Shown here: piece after piece, positions 8,518 to 15,523 of the stretch
Layout of the letters: each line of letters begins with the position of its first letter
Numbering within the stretch: the first letter of the stretch is position 1
Assembly: GCA_027083655.1 (NCBI GenBank)
Contig: JALWNS010000215.1
Span: 1 to 15,523 of the forward strand
From: Bacteroidales bacterium
GTDB taxonomy: Bacteria; Bacteroidota; Bacteroidia; Bacteroidales; S143-33
Direction: 5' to 3'
Length of the DNA stretch: 15,523 nucleotides
Notes under the pieces: generated by a model
What the model saw: only the letters and a program-made list of their open reading frames with translations
Database searches by the model: none
What the model was told of the DNA's origin: nothing
Translations under genes and position numbers: made by a program

Positions 8518-9489
8518 ATGAAAAAGAAGGTTGCAGTAGTATATGGAGGTTATTCATCGGAGCATGATATCTCTGTAAAAAGTGGCCAATATGTTGCTTC
8601 TGTTATTGACAGGAGGCTTTTTGATGTTTTTCTGGTTCATATTAGCCGTAAAGCATGGTTGGTAGATGATAAATATCCTGTTGACAGGGGTGATTTTAGT
8701 TTTTATTTACAGGGTGAAAAGATAAAATTTGATGTAGCCCTGGTTTTGATACATGGCACTCCGGGCGAAGATGGTATTTTGCAGTCTTATTTTCAGTTGG
8801 TAGGTGTGCCCTATGTTTCATGTAGTCCATTGGCTTCAGTACTTACTTTTAACAAATACTATTGCAACCATTACCTTTATGGCCTGGGTATCAGGATAGC
8901 AGAATCAATAATTTTGCGCAAGGGTGATGAAATAGACAAAGAGGATATAGTATCACGCTTAGGTTTGCCTGTATTTGTAAAGCCCAATGCAGGCGGATCA
9001 AGCTTTGGAACCACAAAAGTAAAGGAAAAGATACAGTTGGAATTAGCTATTCAAGCGGCTAGAGCAGAGTCTGAAGAAGTGATAATAGAGAAATTTGTTC
9101 CGGGAAAGGAGATAACAGTGGGTGTAGTCCGACGTAATGGTGTTGCTACTGCTCTGACGCCATGTGAGATACGGAGTAAGAAAGAGTTTTTTGATTATGA
9201 TTCAAAGTATAATCCAGATCTTAATGAAGAAATAATACCAGCCCAAATACCCGTGGATAAATTAAAGGAAGCTATGCGGTTATCTGAACGTATTTATTCT
9301 TATCTGAATTGCCGTGGTATTGTCCGCATAGATTATATTTTGCGTGAAGATGGCCAGTTTTATTTTCTTGAATTAAACTCTATACCAGGGATGACCGAGG
9401 CCTCCATAGTTCCTAAAATGTTGCGCCATGATAAGATAGATATTACAAAGCTATATACAGATCTTATTCACGAAGCTCTTGAGGGCTAA
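8518..9489 (+). CDS. ddl: D-alanine--D-alanine ligase
   Basis: A 323-residue ATP-grasp ligase that joins two D-Ala for peptidoglycan. Motifs in order: GGYSSEHDIS (10-19, with E15), HGTPGEDG (79-86), ATP-binding VKPNAGGSSFG (154-164), the omega loop EFFDYDSKY (223-231) and metal-binding ELNSIPGMTEAS (285-296). The omega loop has F225 where E. coli DdlB has Tyr216; Phe there is known in D-Ala-D-Lac ligases of vancomycin-resistant lactic acid bacteria. The Phe may be normal for Bacteroidota Ddl, so substrate preference is open. ELNS in place of the commoner ELNT is a mild change. It is the last gene of the operon and partner of MurF-Alr in the D-Ala branch. Its 3' end overlaps the opposite-strand lipoprotein gene by 26 bases. 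Confidence 0.95.
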   Translation: MKKKVAVVYGGYSSEHDISVKSGQYVASVIDRRLFDVFLVHISRKAWLVDDKYPVDRGDFSFYLQGEKIKFDVALVLIHGTPGEDGILQSYFQLVGVPYVSCSPLASVLTFNKYYCNHYLYGLGIRIAESIILRKGDEIDKEDIVSRLGLPVFVKPNAGGSSFGTTKVKEKIQLELAIQAARAESEEVIIEKFVPGKEITVGVVRRNGVATALTPCEIRSKKEFFDYDSKYNPDLNEEIIPAQIPVDKLKEAMRLSERIYSYLNCRGIVRIDYILREDGQFYFLELNSIPGMTEASIVPKMLRHDKIDITKLYTDLIHEALEG

Positions 9490-10282
9490 CTTGTTTTTTT
9501 ACTTTGGGATTGAACCAGGGCATTTCTTCTTTTGTATATCTAACTAGGTGTATTCTATTAATCTGGACATGCATGTATAAAGTTTTTGTATATGAGAGGA
9601 GATTACCGTATAGTCTTAATGGTTTTGGCTCTTCTCTGACGTAAAGTTTTACTATATATTTATGATATTGCCCGTCCTTGAAGTAAATAGTAGCATCTGC
9701 AGTGTCAATAGTTCCATCCTCATATTCTACCATCATTTTTATACCCAGGTTTGAGGTCTGGTCATCTGAGAAAACTTTGATGTTAGCACCCAGTTCGTAA
9801 ATACCTGGTTCAGGGTCTTTTATTTCAAAAGGAATTGAGTCTTCTGAGTTGTCCTGGAAAGGTATAAGATACACAGTTTTTCCCGGCCATAAGTTTTTCT
9901 TGGATAGTTTTTGTCTTTGTAGGGAGTCGAGGACAAACATTTGTTGTTTTAGGCTGTCAATAATGATGTTGTACATGTCTGTAAATTTGTCTAGATCTTC
10001 CATATAATAGTCAAGGGTGCGGCGGAAATCCATGTAGTTTAAGTTGTGCTTGCGCAAAATATAGTTGTAATATGATTCTATAGCGTGGTCTTCAAGGTTG
10101 TAGTCATCAAGATTGGCAGTGATGAGTACACCGTCTGTCCTGTGAAGGTCCAAAAGAAAAGACATGAACTCCTTTTTGCCTTTGACTTTTCCTTTATATT
10201 TAAACTCTTGATTATCTGTTTTTTTGCAACTACTACTAAAGATAATAACCCCGGCCAAAAGGCTTATGAATAAATTTTTCAT
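9464..10282 (-). CDS. DUF4296-type lipoprotein
   Basis: A 272-residue lipoprotein. A short hydrophobic signal (1-18) ends in the lipobox SSSC with C19 the lipidated residue; the following KKTD is polar, so surface or outer-membrane sorting cannot be judged firmly. Residues about 35-115 fit DUF4296, a helical Bacteroidota domain: FMSFLLDLHRTDG, then YNYILRKHNLNYMDFRRTLDYY. The rest (about 130-260) has alternating strands, probably a beta domain, and I do not recognise it. The family is typical of Bacteroidota and has no known biochemical function. It lies alone on the minus strand: it diverges from the coiled-coil gene, 57 bases away, and meets ddl tail to tail with overlapping ends. Confidence 0.8.
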   Translation of the reverse strand: MKNLFISLLAGVIIFSSSCKKTDNQEFKYKGKVKGKKEFMSFLLDLHRTDGVLITANLDDYNLEDHAIESYYNYILRKHNLNYMDFRRTLDYYMEDLDKFTDMYNIIIDSLKQQMFVLDSLQRQKLSKKNLWPGKTVYLIPFQDNSEDSIPFEIKDPEPGIYELGANIKVFSDDQTSNLGIKMMVEYEDGTIDTADATIYFKDGQYHKYIVKLYVREEPKPLRLYGNLLSYTKTLYMHVQINRIHLVRYTKEEMPWFNPKVKKQVSPQELRE

Positions 10283-10339
10283 TTCTATAAAATTTTCAGA
10301 AATTTGTTAATGACAAAATTACAATTAAAAACAGCAAAA

Positions 10340-11230
10340 ATGGAAGAAAAGACTCAGTCCAGAAATACAATATTGTGGATATTGCTTTTCATCTTTGGTC
10401 TGATAATCATTTTTTTGGTTTATTCCAACCTGAAGACCAAAAAACAATACCAACAGACTATATATAACCTCGAGCGTACGGCAGAGGAAAAGGATTCTTT
10501 GCAGTTGGAGCTAGAGCAGATATATGTACAATACCAGCAGCTTAAGACAAATAATGATACTCTGAATCAGCGGCTGGAAGCCGAAAAGGAAAGAGTAGCA
10601 CAATTGTTGCAGGAGCTTAGGCGGGTAAAAGCTACAGACAGACAAAAGATAGAACAATTAAAGCAGGAAGTTTCACTGTTGCGCAACATTATGCGAAGTT
10701 ATATCCGTCAGATTGATTCGTTATATCAGAGAAACCAGGTTCTTATAGAAGAAAATAGAAAAATAAAGCAACAATATACAGCTGTCATAGTAGAAAAACA
10801 GGAGTTGGAAGAGGTAGCCGATAGCCTTAAGAAGACAGTGGAAATAGCTTCAACACTAGAGGCACGTCCTGTATCATTTGTTGCGTTAAACAAGAGGGAT
10901 AGGGAGACCCGTCGTATTAATAAAGCACAAAAATTTCAAGTTTGTTTCACACTGTTGGCAAATAAGATAGCTGAGAAAGGGACCAAACGGGTATACTTAC
11001 GTATCGCCCGTCCAGATGGAGAGATTCTCATTAATGAAAACTCTAGTACATTTATGTACCAGGGTGAAGAAATTTTTTATTCTGCCGTAAAGGATGTTGA
11101 TTACCAGGGCAAGGATACCGAGGTTTGTATTTATTATCTAAATAACACAGAGCTCCCTGCGGGCACATATACTGCATACATTTTTGTTGATGGTAAGCAG
11201 ATTTTAACAACAGAAATTAACCTAAAATAA
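10340..11230 (+). CDS. Membrane-anchored coiled-coil protein of unknown function
   Basis: A 296-residue protein with a short polar N-terminus, one membrane segment (about 10-29) and a long coiled coil (about 33-175, rich in Glu, Gln, Lys and Leu heptads). The C-terminal domain (176-296) has alternating strands ending in [23 protein letters not shown], which looks like a beta-sandwich. With the basic LKTKKQ after the membrane segment the orientation is uncertain, though the beta domain would suit the periplasm. Automated tools may call it SMC-like because of the coil; it has no ATPase motifs. The frame opens earlier (TTG 10304, ATG 10310), but the ATG at 10340 puts the membrane segment near the N-terminus. 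ahcY follows after 11 bases, so they are probably co-transcribed. I do not recognise a function. Confidence 0.75.
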   Translation: MEEKTQSRNTILWILLFIFGLIIIFLVYSNLKTKKQYQQTIYNLERTAEEKDSLQLELEQIYVQYQQLKTNNDTLNQRLEAEKERVAQLLQELRRVKATDRQKIEQLKQEVSLLRNIMRSYIRQIDSLYQRNQVLIEENRKIKQQYTAVIVEKQELEEVADSLKKTVEIASTLEARPVSFVALNKRDRETRRINKAQKFQVCFTLLANKIAEKGTKRVYLRIARPDGEILINENSSTFMYQGEEIFYSAVKDVDYQGKDTEVCIYYLNNTELPAGTYTAYIFVDGKQILTTEINLK

Positions 11231-11241
11231 AATTAGTGCAC

Positions 11242-12657
11242 ATGATTAAATTAGATTTGTCTTTACCTAACAAAGTTAAGGATCTGAGCCTCTCATCGTG
11301 GGGCAGAAAAGAAATAACCCTGGCAGAAAAGGAGATGCCAGGCCTTATGTCGTTAAGAAGAAAGTATAAAGGTCAGAAACCACTGGAAGGGGCACGGATA
11401 AGTGGATCTCTCCATATGACTATACAGACAGCTGTTTTGATAGAAACTTTGGTGGAGCTTGGAGCTCAGGTACGTTGGGCTAGTTGTAATATTTACTCTA
11501 CCCAGGATCATGCTGCAGCTGCTGTAGCTGAAGCAGGAATACCTGTTTTTGCCTGGAAGGGTGAAAACCTGGAAGAATATTGGTGGGCAACAGAAATGGC
11601 TCTGACTTTTCCTGATGGAGATGGTCCAAATATGATTGTGGATGATGGAGGCGATGCCACTTTGATGATTCATCTCGGATATATGGCCGAAGAAGATCCT
11701 TCTATCCTGGACAAAGAACCTGAAAGTGATGACGAATATTATCTTTATCAACGTCTGAAGGCTTCGTTAAAAGAAGACCCGGGCAAATGGCACCGCTTTG
11801 TAGAAAAGATTAGAGGAGTCTCTGAGGAGACAACAACAGGAGTACATCGTCTTTACCGTTGGGAAAAGGAGGGAAAACTTTTATTCCCAGCTATTAATGT
11901 CAATGATTCAGTAACAAAGTCCAAGTTTGATAATCTTTATGGATGCCGTGAATCTCTTATAGATGGTATTAAACGGGCAACAGATATAATGATAGCCGGC
12001 AAAACCGCTGTTGTTTGTGGTTATGGTGAAGTAGGAAAAGGTTCTGCCCAGTCACTGAGAGCTTTTGGAGCACGTGTAGTCGTGACAGAAATTGACCCTA
12101 TATGCGCTGTACAGGCAGCCATGGAAGGCTATGAGGTCACAACAGTCGAAGACTATGTGGATAAGGCAGATATTTTTGTTACTGCTACGGGTAACCGCGA
12201 TATTATTACTATCGAACATATGGAAAAAATGAAAGATGGTGCTATCGTTTGTAATATAGGTCATTTTGATAATGAGATACAAGTTAGCAAATTAAAGAAT
12301 TATCCAGGTATCAAAGTTGTTAATATCAAGCCACAAGTAGACCAGTATACATTCCCGGATGGGCATTCTATAATCCTCATAGCCGATGGACGTTTGGTTA
12401 ACCTTGGCGCTGCCACAGGACATTCCTCGTTTGTTATGAGTATGTCGTTTACCAATCAAGTACTCGCACAGCTGGAATTATGGCAAAATGATCATGAAAC
12501 GAAAGTTTACCGTATGCCTAAACGCCTGGATGAGGAAGTGGCACGTTTGCACCTGGATCATTTAGGAGTTAAACTTACAAAGCTTACACCCGAGCAAGCA
12601 AAATATATAGACGTTGATGTTGATGGCCCTTATAAGCCAGAGCACTATCGCTATTAA
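11242..12657 (+). CDS. ahcY: Adenosylhomocysteinase (S-adenosylhomocysteine hydrolase)
   Basis: A 471-residue NAD-dependent enzyme that splits S-adenosylhomocysteine into adenosine and homocysteine, removing the inhibitor left by methyltransferases. Visible: [15 protein letters not shown] (57-71), [17 protein letters not shown] (134-138), [11 protein letters not shown] (195-205), [13 protein letters not shown] (219-231, with the substrate-contacting Lys and Asp), the NAD fold [20 protein letters not shown] (258-277), and the C-terminal KPEHYRY. The stretch at about 149-190 is the insert seen in the long bacterial form. The ATG at 11242 is preferred; a GTG at 11236 would add two residues. It is followed by an inverted-repeat element and then by a methyltransferase gene that may produce its substrate. 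Confidence 0.97.
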   Translation: MIKLDLSLPNKVKDLSLSSWGRKEITLAEKEMPGLMSLRRKYKGQKPLEGARISGSLHMTIQTAVLIETLVELGAQVRWASCNIYSTQDHAAAAVAEAGIPVFAWKGENLEEYWWATEMALTFPDGDGPNMIVDDGGDATLMIHLGYMAEEDPSILDKEPESDDEYYLYQRLKASLKEDPGKWHRFVEKIRGVSEETTTGVHRLYRWEKEGKLLFPAINVNDSVTKSKFDNLYGCRESLIDGIKRATDIMIAGKTAVVCGYGEVGKGSAQSLRAFGARVVVTEIDPICAVQAAMEGYEVTTVEDYVDKADIFVTATGNRDIITIEHMEKMKDGAIVCNIGHFDNEIQVSKLKNYPGIKVVNIKPQVDQYTFPDGHSIILIADGRLVNLGAATGHSSFVMSMSFTNQVLAQLELWQNDHETKVYRMPKRLDEEVARLHLDHLGVKLTKLTPEQAKYIDVDVDGPYKPEHYRY

Positions 12658-12662
12658 AATAT

Positions 12663-12755
12663 AAGGAGGCTGTCTGAATGGAGTTTTAGCAAAGTATTTT
12701 GTTTTTAATTGTTTTAAAATAGTGAGAAATTAAATTATACTTGGACAGCCTCCTT
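12663..12755. repeat. Inverted-repeat element between ahcY and the methyltransferase gene
   Basis: Perfect 12-base arms, AAGGAGGCTGTC (12663-12674) and GACAGCCTCCTT (12744-12755), enclose a very AT-rich 69-base centre. The right arm runs into a short T-run on the plus strand, so the whole could act as a long-loop terminator after ahcY. From memory, GAGGCTGTC-like arms recur between genes in Bacteroidales and at some insertion-sequence ends, so a small mobile remnant is also possible. No clear target duplication is seen. Confidence 0.65.
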
Positions 12756-12771
12756 TTTAAACCCATCCAAT

Positions 12772-13776
12772 ATGGAATACCGAAAAGTAATCCTGCCCTT
12801 TGAAAAATACCATTTACCAGAAAAACGGTTGCCATTTGCCCTACCCCCTATAGTCAAAGAATTTAATTATCAAGTAATTTCGGGTGTTTACCGTCCCTAT
12901 TGGAATAAATGCTTATGTGGTAATAAAGAATTTGACCTGGTAGCCAGTGTTGACAAGAGTGGTTTTATAGCCCCTTTGGCCATGTGTAGGAAGTGCGGAA
13001 TGTTGATGGTCAATCCGCGTTATTCGGAGGTTTTCTACCAGGACCTACGTATGCACAAGCATTATTTTTTAACCTTTTATGGTTATGACCAGCCCAAAGA
13101 ATATGCCCTGGCCAAATTTAACCCTCTAGAGGGCTCGGATATTTTTAATTTGGTCAAGCATGGAATTAATATAGATACCCAGACAACAGTAGTAGAAATA
13201 AGCTCAGGAGCAGGTTGGAATCTTATACCCTTTATCAACAAAGGAGCTAAAGTTAAGGGTTTTGAAGACGACAAGACCTTTGTCGAAATAGGCCAGTCAT
13301 TGGGAATGGATATAGAACATCTGCCAGTTAATAACCTTTCGGAAGTTGACCAAGCCTTTGATATTGTGATAATGAGTGGGGTACTGAACCGTATGTTTTC
13401 TCCGATTGATGTACTAAAGAAAGCATTGACATTAGTTAAAGACACAGGTATCATTTACATTGATGTACCCAGGCTAAACTATAAAACACTAGACTTCCGT
13501 TTAGATTGGTTTTATTACTTTTCTGTGGATGCTTTTCGTTTCTTTATAGCAGAGGCTGGGTTAAAGCCATTGGAGGTCAGGTTGTTAGATGATCGTATAG
13601 CAGGTGTTTTTCGCAAAGAAGATTTTCAGAATAGCAAGTATTTGCTAACGCGTAGCCGTATACAGACATATAAATCATTGAAAAGACTACGACGTAGGGA
13701 GGTATGGCGTTTTAGCAAAAAAATAAAAGACTTGAATGATGTGCCTATTTTCAAAATACTGGACAAGATTGATTAA
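12772..13776 (+). CDS. Zinc-finger class I SAM-dependent methyltransferase
   Basis: A 334-residue protein. Two cysteine pairs (C47/C49 and C72/C75, in CLCG and MCRKCG, followed by LMVNPRYS) form the putative zinc-binding part common in front of Methyltransf_23-type enzymes. The SAM-binding fold follows: motif I VVEISSGAGWNL (140-151), E165 as the likely ribose-binding acid at the end of the second strand, and IVIMSGVLNRMFSPIDVLKKALTLV with GIIYIDVPRL (198-235), which matches the usual pattern but lacks the common Glu-His after the LN. The substrate is unknown; relatives often act on sugars or glycan precursors. The C-terminal 40 residues are highly basic. It overlaps dgkA by 41 bases and lies downstream of ahcY. 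Family is fairly sure, substrate is not. Confidence 0.82.
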   Translation: MEYRKVILPFEKYHLPEKRLPFALPPIVKEFNYQVISGVYRPYWNKCLCGNKEFDLVASVDKSGFIAPLAMCRKCGMLMVNPRYSEVFYQDLRMHKHYFLTFYGYDQPKEYALAKFNPLEGSDIFNLVKHGINIDTQTTVVEISSGAGWNLIPFINKGAKVKGFEDDKTFVEIGQSLGMDIEHLPVNNLSEVDQAFDIVIMSGVLNRMFSPIDVLKKALTLVKDTGIIYIDVPRLNYKTLDFRLDWFYYFSVDAFRFFIAEAGLKPLEVRLLDDRIAGVFRKEDFQNSKYLLTRSRIQTYKSLKRLRRREVWRFSKKIKDLNDVPIFKILDKID

Positions 13777-14116
13777 GGCTTTTGTCTATGCTCTGCGCGG
13801 TTTGTTGTATGTAATACGTACGCAACACAATTTTCATATACACATTTTAGCTGCCATGGTAGTTGTGGTGGCAGGTTTGGTGTTTGATTTAAGCACAGGT
13901 GAATGGATCATTTTGGTTATAACAATCTTTATAGTACTAAGTGCAGAGGTCTTTAACACGGCAATAGAAAGACTAGTAGATTTGGTATCACCAGACTACA
14001 ACAAGTTAGCTGGCCTGGTGAAAGACATTGCAGCAGGGGCAGTACTGCTTACTGCTATAATGGCAGTTATTGTAGGGGTGATAATTTTCTTGCCTAAGAT
14101 TTTGGCGCTTTTTTAA
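13736..14116 (+). CDS. dgkA: Diacylglycerol kinase / undecaprenol kinase (DgkA) family protein
   Basis: A 126-residue small integral membrane kinase that phosphorylates diacylglycerol or undecaprenol with ATP. Family features: LIKAFVYALRGLLYVIRTQHNFHIH (12-36), three membrane segments (about 37-51, 56-71, 100-119), and the catalytic signature EVFNTAIERLVDLVSPDY (71-88) with E71, N74 and E78, then KDIAAGAVLL. Which lipid it uses cannot be told from sequence; the QHNFHIH stretch resembles the undecaprenol-kinase-like group widespread outside Proteobacteria. The ATG at 13736 overlaps the methyltransferase gene by 41 bases; the ATG at 13739 is an equal choice. The stop codon overlaps that of guaD on the other strand. 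Confidence 0.9.
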   Translation: MMCLFSKYWTRLIKAFVYALRGLLYVIRTQHNFHIHILAAMVVVVAGLVFDLSTGEWIILVITIFIVLSAEVFNTAIERLVDLVSPDYNKLAGLVKDIAAGAVLLTAIMAVIVGVIIFLPKILALF

Positions 14117-14583
14117 TATTCAATTTTATCCTCTTTTTCTTCCCATAATTTGAAAGCTTCAAGTGCTTTATCCCTCATTATTTGTAGAGTAGGTATTTTT
14201 CTTTTGTCTATTGGTTTTGCTATCTCGTCGTAAATAAATTGGTCACTAAATCCAATATGGGCTGCATCCTGGCGTGTATTAGCAAAATATATTTTATCAA
14301 GTCGTGCCCAATATATAGCCCCCAGACACATGGGGCATGGTTCGCAAGAAGTATATATCTCACAACCAGATAGGTCGAATGTTCCTAGTTTTTTAGCTGC
14401 TTGTCTGATAGCGTTAACCTCTGCATGTGCAGTTGGGTCGTTATCACGCGTGACAGAATTAGAAGCTTCTGCGATGATTTGCCCATCCTTGACAATAACG
14501 GCTCCAAAGGGCCCACCTCCTTTTAGCACACTTTGCTTAGATAGCTCGATTGCACGTAGCATAAATTTTTCTTTCTCCTTCAT
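14113..14583 (-). CDS. guaD: Guanine deaminase-type nucleoside deaminase
   Basis: A 156-residue zinc-dependent deaminase of the cytidine deaminase superfamily. Motifs: GGPFGAVIVKDG (23-34), DPTAHAEVNAIR (49-60, with H53 and catalytic E55) and SCEPCPMCLGAIYWAR (79-94, with C83 and C86). It resembles Bacillus guanine deaminase more than TadA: the same 156-residue length, DAAHIGFSDQFIYDEI (106-121), and a C-terminal tail ending in Glu-Tyr, which in the Bacillus enzyme is swapped over the partner active site. Guanine would be converted to xanthine. TadA or a related purine/pterin deaminase is less likely. It is alone on the minus strand, tail to tail with dgkA, with a 4-base overlap. Confidence 0.85.
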   Translation of the reverse strand: MKEKEKFMLRAIELSKQSVLKGGGPFGAVIVKDGQIIAEASNSVTRDNDPTAHAEVNAIRQAAKKLGTFDLSGCEIYTSCEPCPMCLGAIYWARLDKIYFANTRQDAAHIGFSDQFIYDEIAKPIDKRKIPTLQIMRDKALEAFKLWEEKEDKIEY

Positions 14584-14839
14584 ATACTATAGTTTTTGAT
14601 GCAGAATAAAATTAATGAAAATCATCTAAACAGTGAAATTTTCTGTATAGTGTATTTAAGGGGCATGGTTAGTGTTATATTTTTTTAAGACTCACTGGTT
14701 CAAAAGGCTTAATGCTTTAAGCAGTATTGATTTATAAAAGTTTTCAACAAAAAAAGTTTTAAGTAATTGGGATAAACGGAAAAAAATTTTAGTTTTGCAA
14801 GTCCGAAAAAGTAGGTAAAATTTCAAAAAATCAAAAGAC
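14584..14839. other. 256-base divergent intergenic region, guaD / rplM
   Basis: The longest gene-free stretch in the window. Its right end holds the rplM promoter. A small hairpin, GCTTAA-TGCT-TTAAGC (14707-14722), lies in the middle without a following T-run on the plus strand. I found no tRNA, small reading frame of note or clear guaD promoter in it. Confidence 0.6.
14767..14797 (+). promoter_or_regulatory. Bacteroidota-type promoter for rplM-rpsI
   Basis: TTG (14767-14769) and TAGTTTTG (14790-14797) are separated by 20 bases, matching the Bacteroidota -33/-7 pattern TTG-N19-21-TAnnTTTG. Transcription would start near 14804, leaving a leader of about 36 A-rich bases before the GTG of rplM. 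This is the best promoter match in the window. Confidence 0.6.
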
Positions 14840-15295
14840 GTGGACGCATTAAGTTACAAGACACAGTCAGCAAAGAAGCAGGAAGTCCAGCGCCAGTGGT
14901 ATGTCATTGATGCTACAGACCAGGTACTAGGTCGTCTGGCTTCGAAGGTAGCCAAGATTCTACGTGGTAAGCACAAGCCAATTTATACACCACATGTAGA
15001 CACAGGCGACCATGTTATTATCATCAATGCCGAAAAGATTCGTCTTACTGGCAATAAGTGGACAGACAAGCAGTATGTGCGTTACAGCGGATACCCTGGC
15101 GGACAGCGTATCCAGTCAGCAAAGGAAATCCTGCAGAAGCATCCAGAACGCCTTATCGAAATGGCTATTAGAGGGATGCTCCCTAAAAACCGTTTAGGCC
15201 GTCAGATGTTTAAGAAACTGCATGTTTATGTAGGTGCAGAACATCCACATGAGGCACAAAAACCACAACCTTTAAACCTTAATGAAATAAAATAA
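14840..15295 (+). CDS. rplM: 50S ribosomal protein L13
   Basis: A 151-residue L13, an early-assembling protein of the large ribosomal subunit that binds 23S rRNA. Typical stretches are [27 protein letters not shown] (about 22-48), [25 protein letters not shown] (50-74), SGYPGG (83-88), and [35 protein letters not shown] (112-146). The start is a GTG: the encoded [11 protein letters not shown] matches the MDxLSYKT beginning usual for Bacteroidota L13, and no ATG is nearby upstream. No Shine-Dalgarno sequence is present. rpsI follows after 8 bases, the standard L13-S9 operon. Confidence 0.98.
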   Translation: MDALSYKTQSAKKQEVQRQWYVIDATDQVLGRLASKVAKILRGKHKPIYTPHVDTGDHVIIINAEKIRLTGNKWTDKQYVRYSGYPGGQRIQSAKEILQKHPERLIEMAIRGMLPKNRLGRQMFKKLHVYVGAEHPHEAQKPQPLNLNEIK

Positions 15296-15303
15296 GTTGA
15301 ATT

Positions 15304-15523
15304 ATGGAAAGAATCCACACAGTAGGTAAACGTAAGACAGCAGTTGCCCGCTTGTACATGACAGAAGGTAAAGGTAACATCATTATCAATGGCCGCAAGA
15401 TGGAGGTACATTTTCCAACAATGAAGCACCAGTACACTGTTTTGCAGCCATTGAAGCTTTTGGGTGTTGAGAACAGGTTTGACATTAAGGTTAATGTACA
15501 CGGTGGTGGTCTGACAGGACAGG
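15304..15523 (+). CDS. rpsI: 30S ribosomal protein S9 (3' end missing)
   Basis: The first 73 codons of S9, cut by the right edge. The N-terminus MERIHTVGKRKTAVARLYMTEG is the family start (VGxRKTAVAR), and VNVHGGGLTGQ (63-73) is the S9 signature. S9 sits in the head of the small subunit; its C-terminal tail, which would reach the P-site tRNA, lies outside the window. Co-transcribed with rplM. Confidence 0.97.
   Translation, partial: MERIHTVGKRKTAVARLYMTEGKGNIIINGRKMEVHFPTMKHQYTVLQPLKLLGVENRFDIKVNVHGGGLTGQ

Noticed and set aside
10314..10321. Minus-strand TAATTTTG as a promoter for the DUF4296-type lipoprotein gene
   Set aside because: It matches the -7 pattern, but no -33 TTG lies at 19-21 bases, and such AT-rich matches are common here.
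10340..11230. SMC-type chromosome segregation protein
   Set aside because: Only the coiled coil is shared; there are no Walker or ABC signature motifs and the protein has a membrane anchor.
12663..12688. A strong Shine-Dalgarno-like AAGGAGG followed by ATG GAG TTT TAG
   Set aside because: It encodes only three residues and the AAGGAGG is the arm of the inverted repeat; the other genes here use no such site.
14629..14645. Imperfect palindrome ACAGTGAAATTTTCTGT before guaD as an operator
   Set aside because: Only the outer four bases and the AT-rich centre pair; too weak to call.
14690..14725. GGTTCAAA resembling a tRNA T-arm upstream of rplM
   Set aside because: No matching stem follows and there is no acceptor, D or anticodon arm; I see no tRNA.

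Overview
The window looks like an ordinary piece of a Bacteroidota chromosome, most likely from the order Bacteroidales. The reasons are a MurF-alanine racemase fusion protein, the gene order rsfS-ftsH-LUD protein-DUF2007 protein-cdsA, a DUF4296-type lipoprotein, A-rich start regions with no Shine-Dalgarno sequence, and promoters of the TTG-N20-TAnnTTTG type. I see no insertion sequence, phage gene, CRISPR array, rRNA or tRNA. The genes are housekeeping genes for cell wall, membrane lipid, nucleotide and translation functions, packed closely. No stretch of more than about 260 bases lacks a gene.

Layout. (1) Bases 1-3574, minus strand: a deoxycytidylate deaminase gene overlaps the start of murF-alr by 4 bases. 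A weak hairpin terminator follows, then comF, which runs off the left edge. (2) Bases 3694-9489, plus strand: a tight six-gene operon of rsfS, ftsH, a LUD-domain gene, a DUF2007-repeat gene, cdsA and ddl, with gaps of 12-20 bases or overlaps. (3) Bases 9464-10282, minus strand: a DUF4296-type lipoprotein whose 3' end overlaps the end of ddl. (4) Bases 10340-14116, plus strand: a membrane-anchored coiled-coil protein and S-adenosylhomocysteinase, then a 93-base inverted-repeat element, then a zinc-finger methyltransferase overlapping a DgkA-type lipid kinase. (5) Bases 14113-14583, minus strand: a guanine deaminase-type protein. (6) From 14840, plus strand: rplM and the start of rpsI behind a good Bacteroidota promoter.

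How the genes fit together. Alanine racemase (in the fusion) makes D-Ala, Ddl joins two D-Ala, and MurF (in the fusion) adds the dipeptide to the peptidoglycan precursor, so all three D-Ala steps lie within 9 kb. CdsA and DgkA are lipid enzymes of the inner membrane. FtsH is the membrane quality-control protease. RsfS, L13 and S9 belong to the ribosome. AhcY removes S-adenosylhomocysteine, the product of methyltransferases such as its neighbour.

I did not find a convincing new multi-gene system. The points most worth a second look are a perfect 16-bp hairpin with a GNRA-type loop inside the LUD gene, a protein made of about five DUF2007-like units, a Phe in the Ddl omega loop where D-Ala-D-Ala ligases usually have Tyr, the inverted-repeat element after ahcY, and two tail-to-tail gene overlaps.
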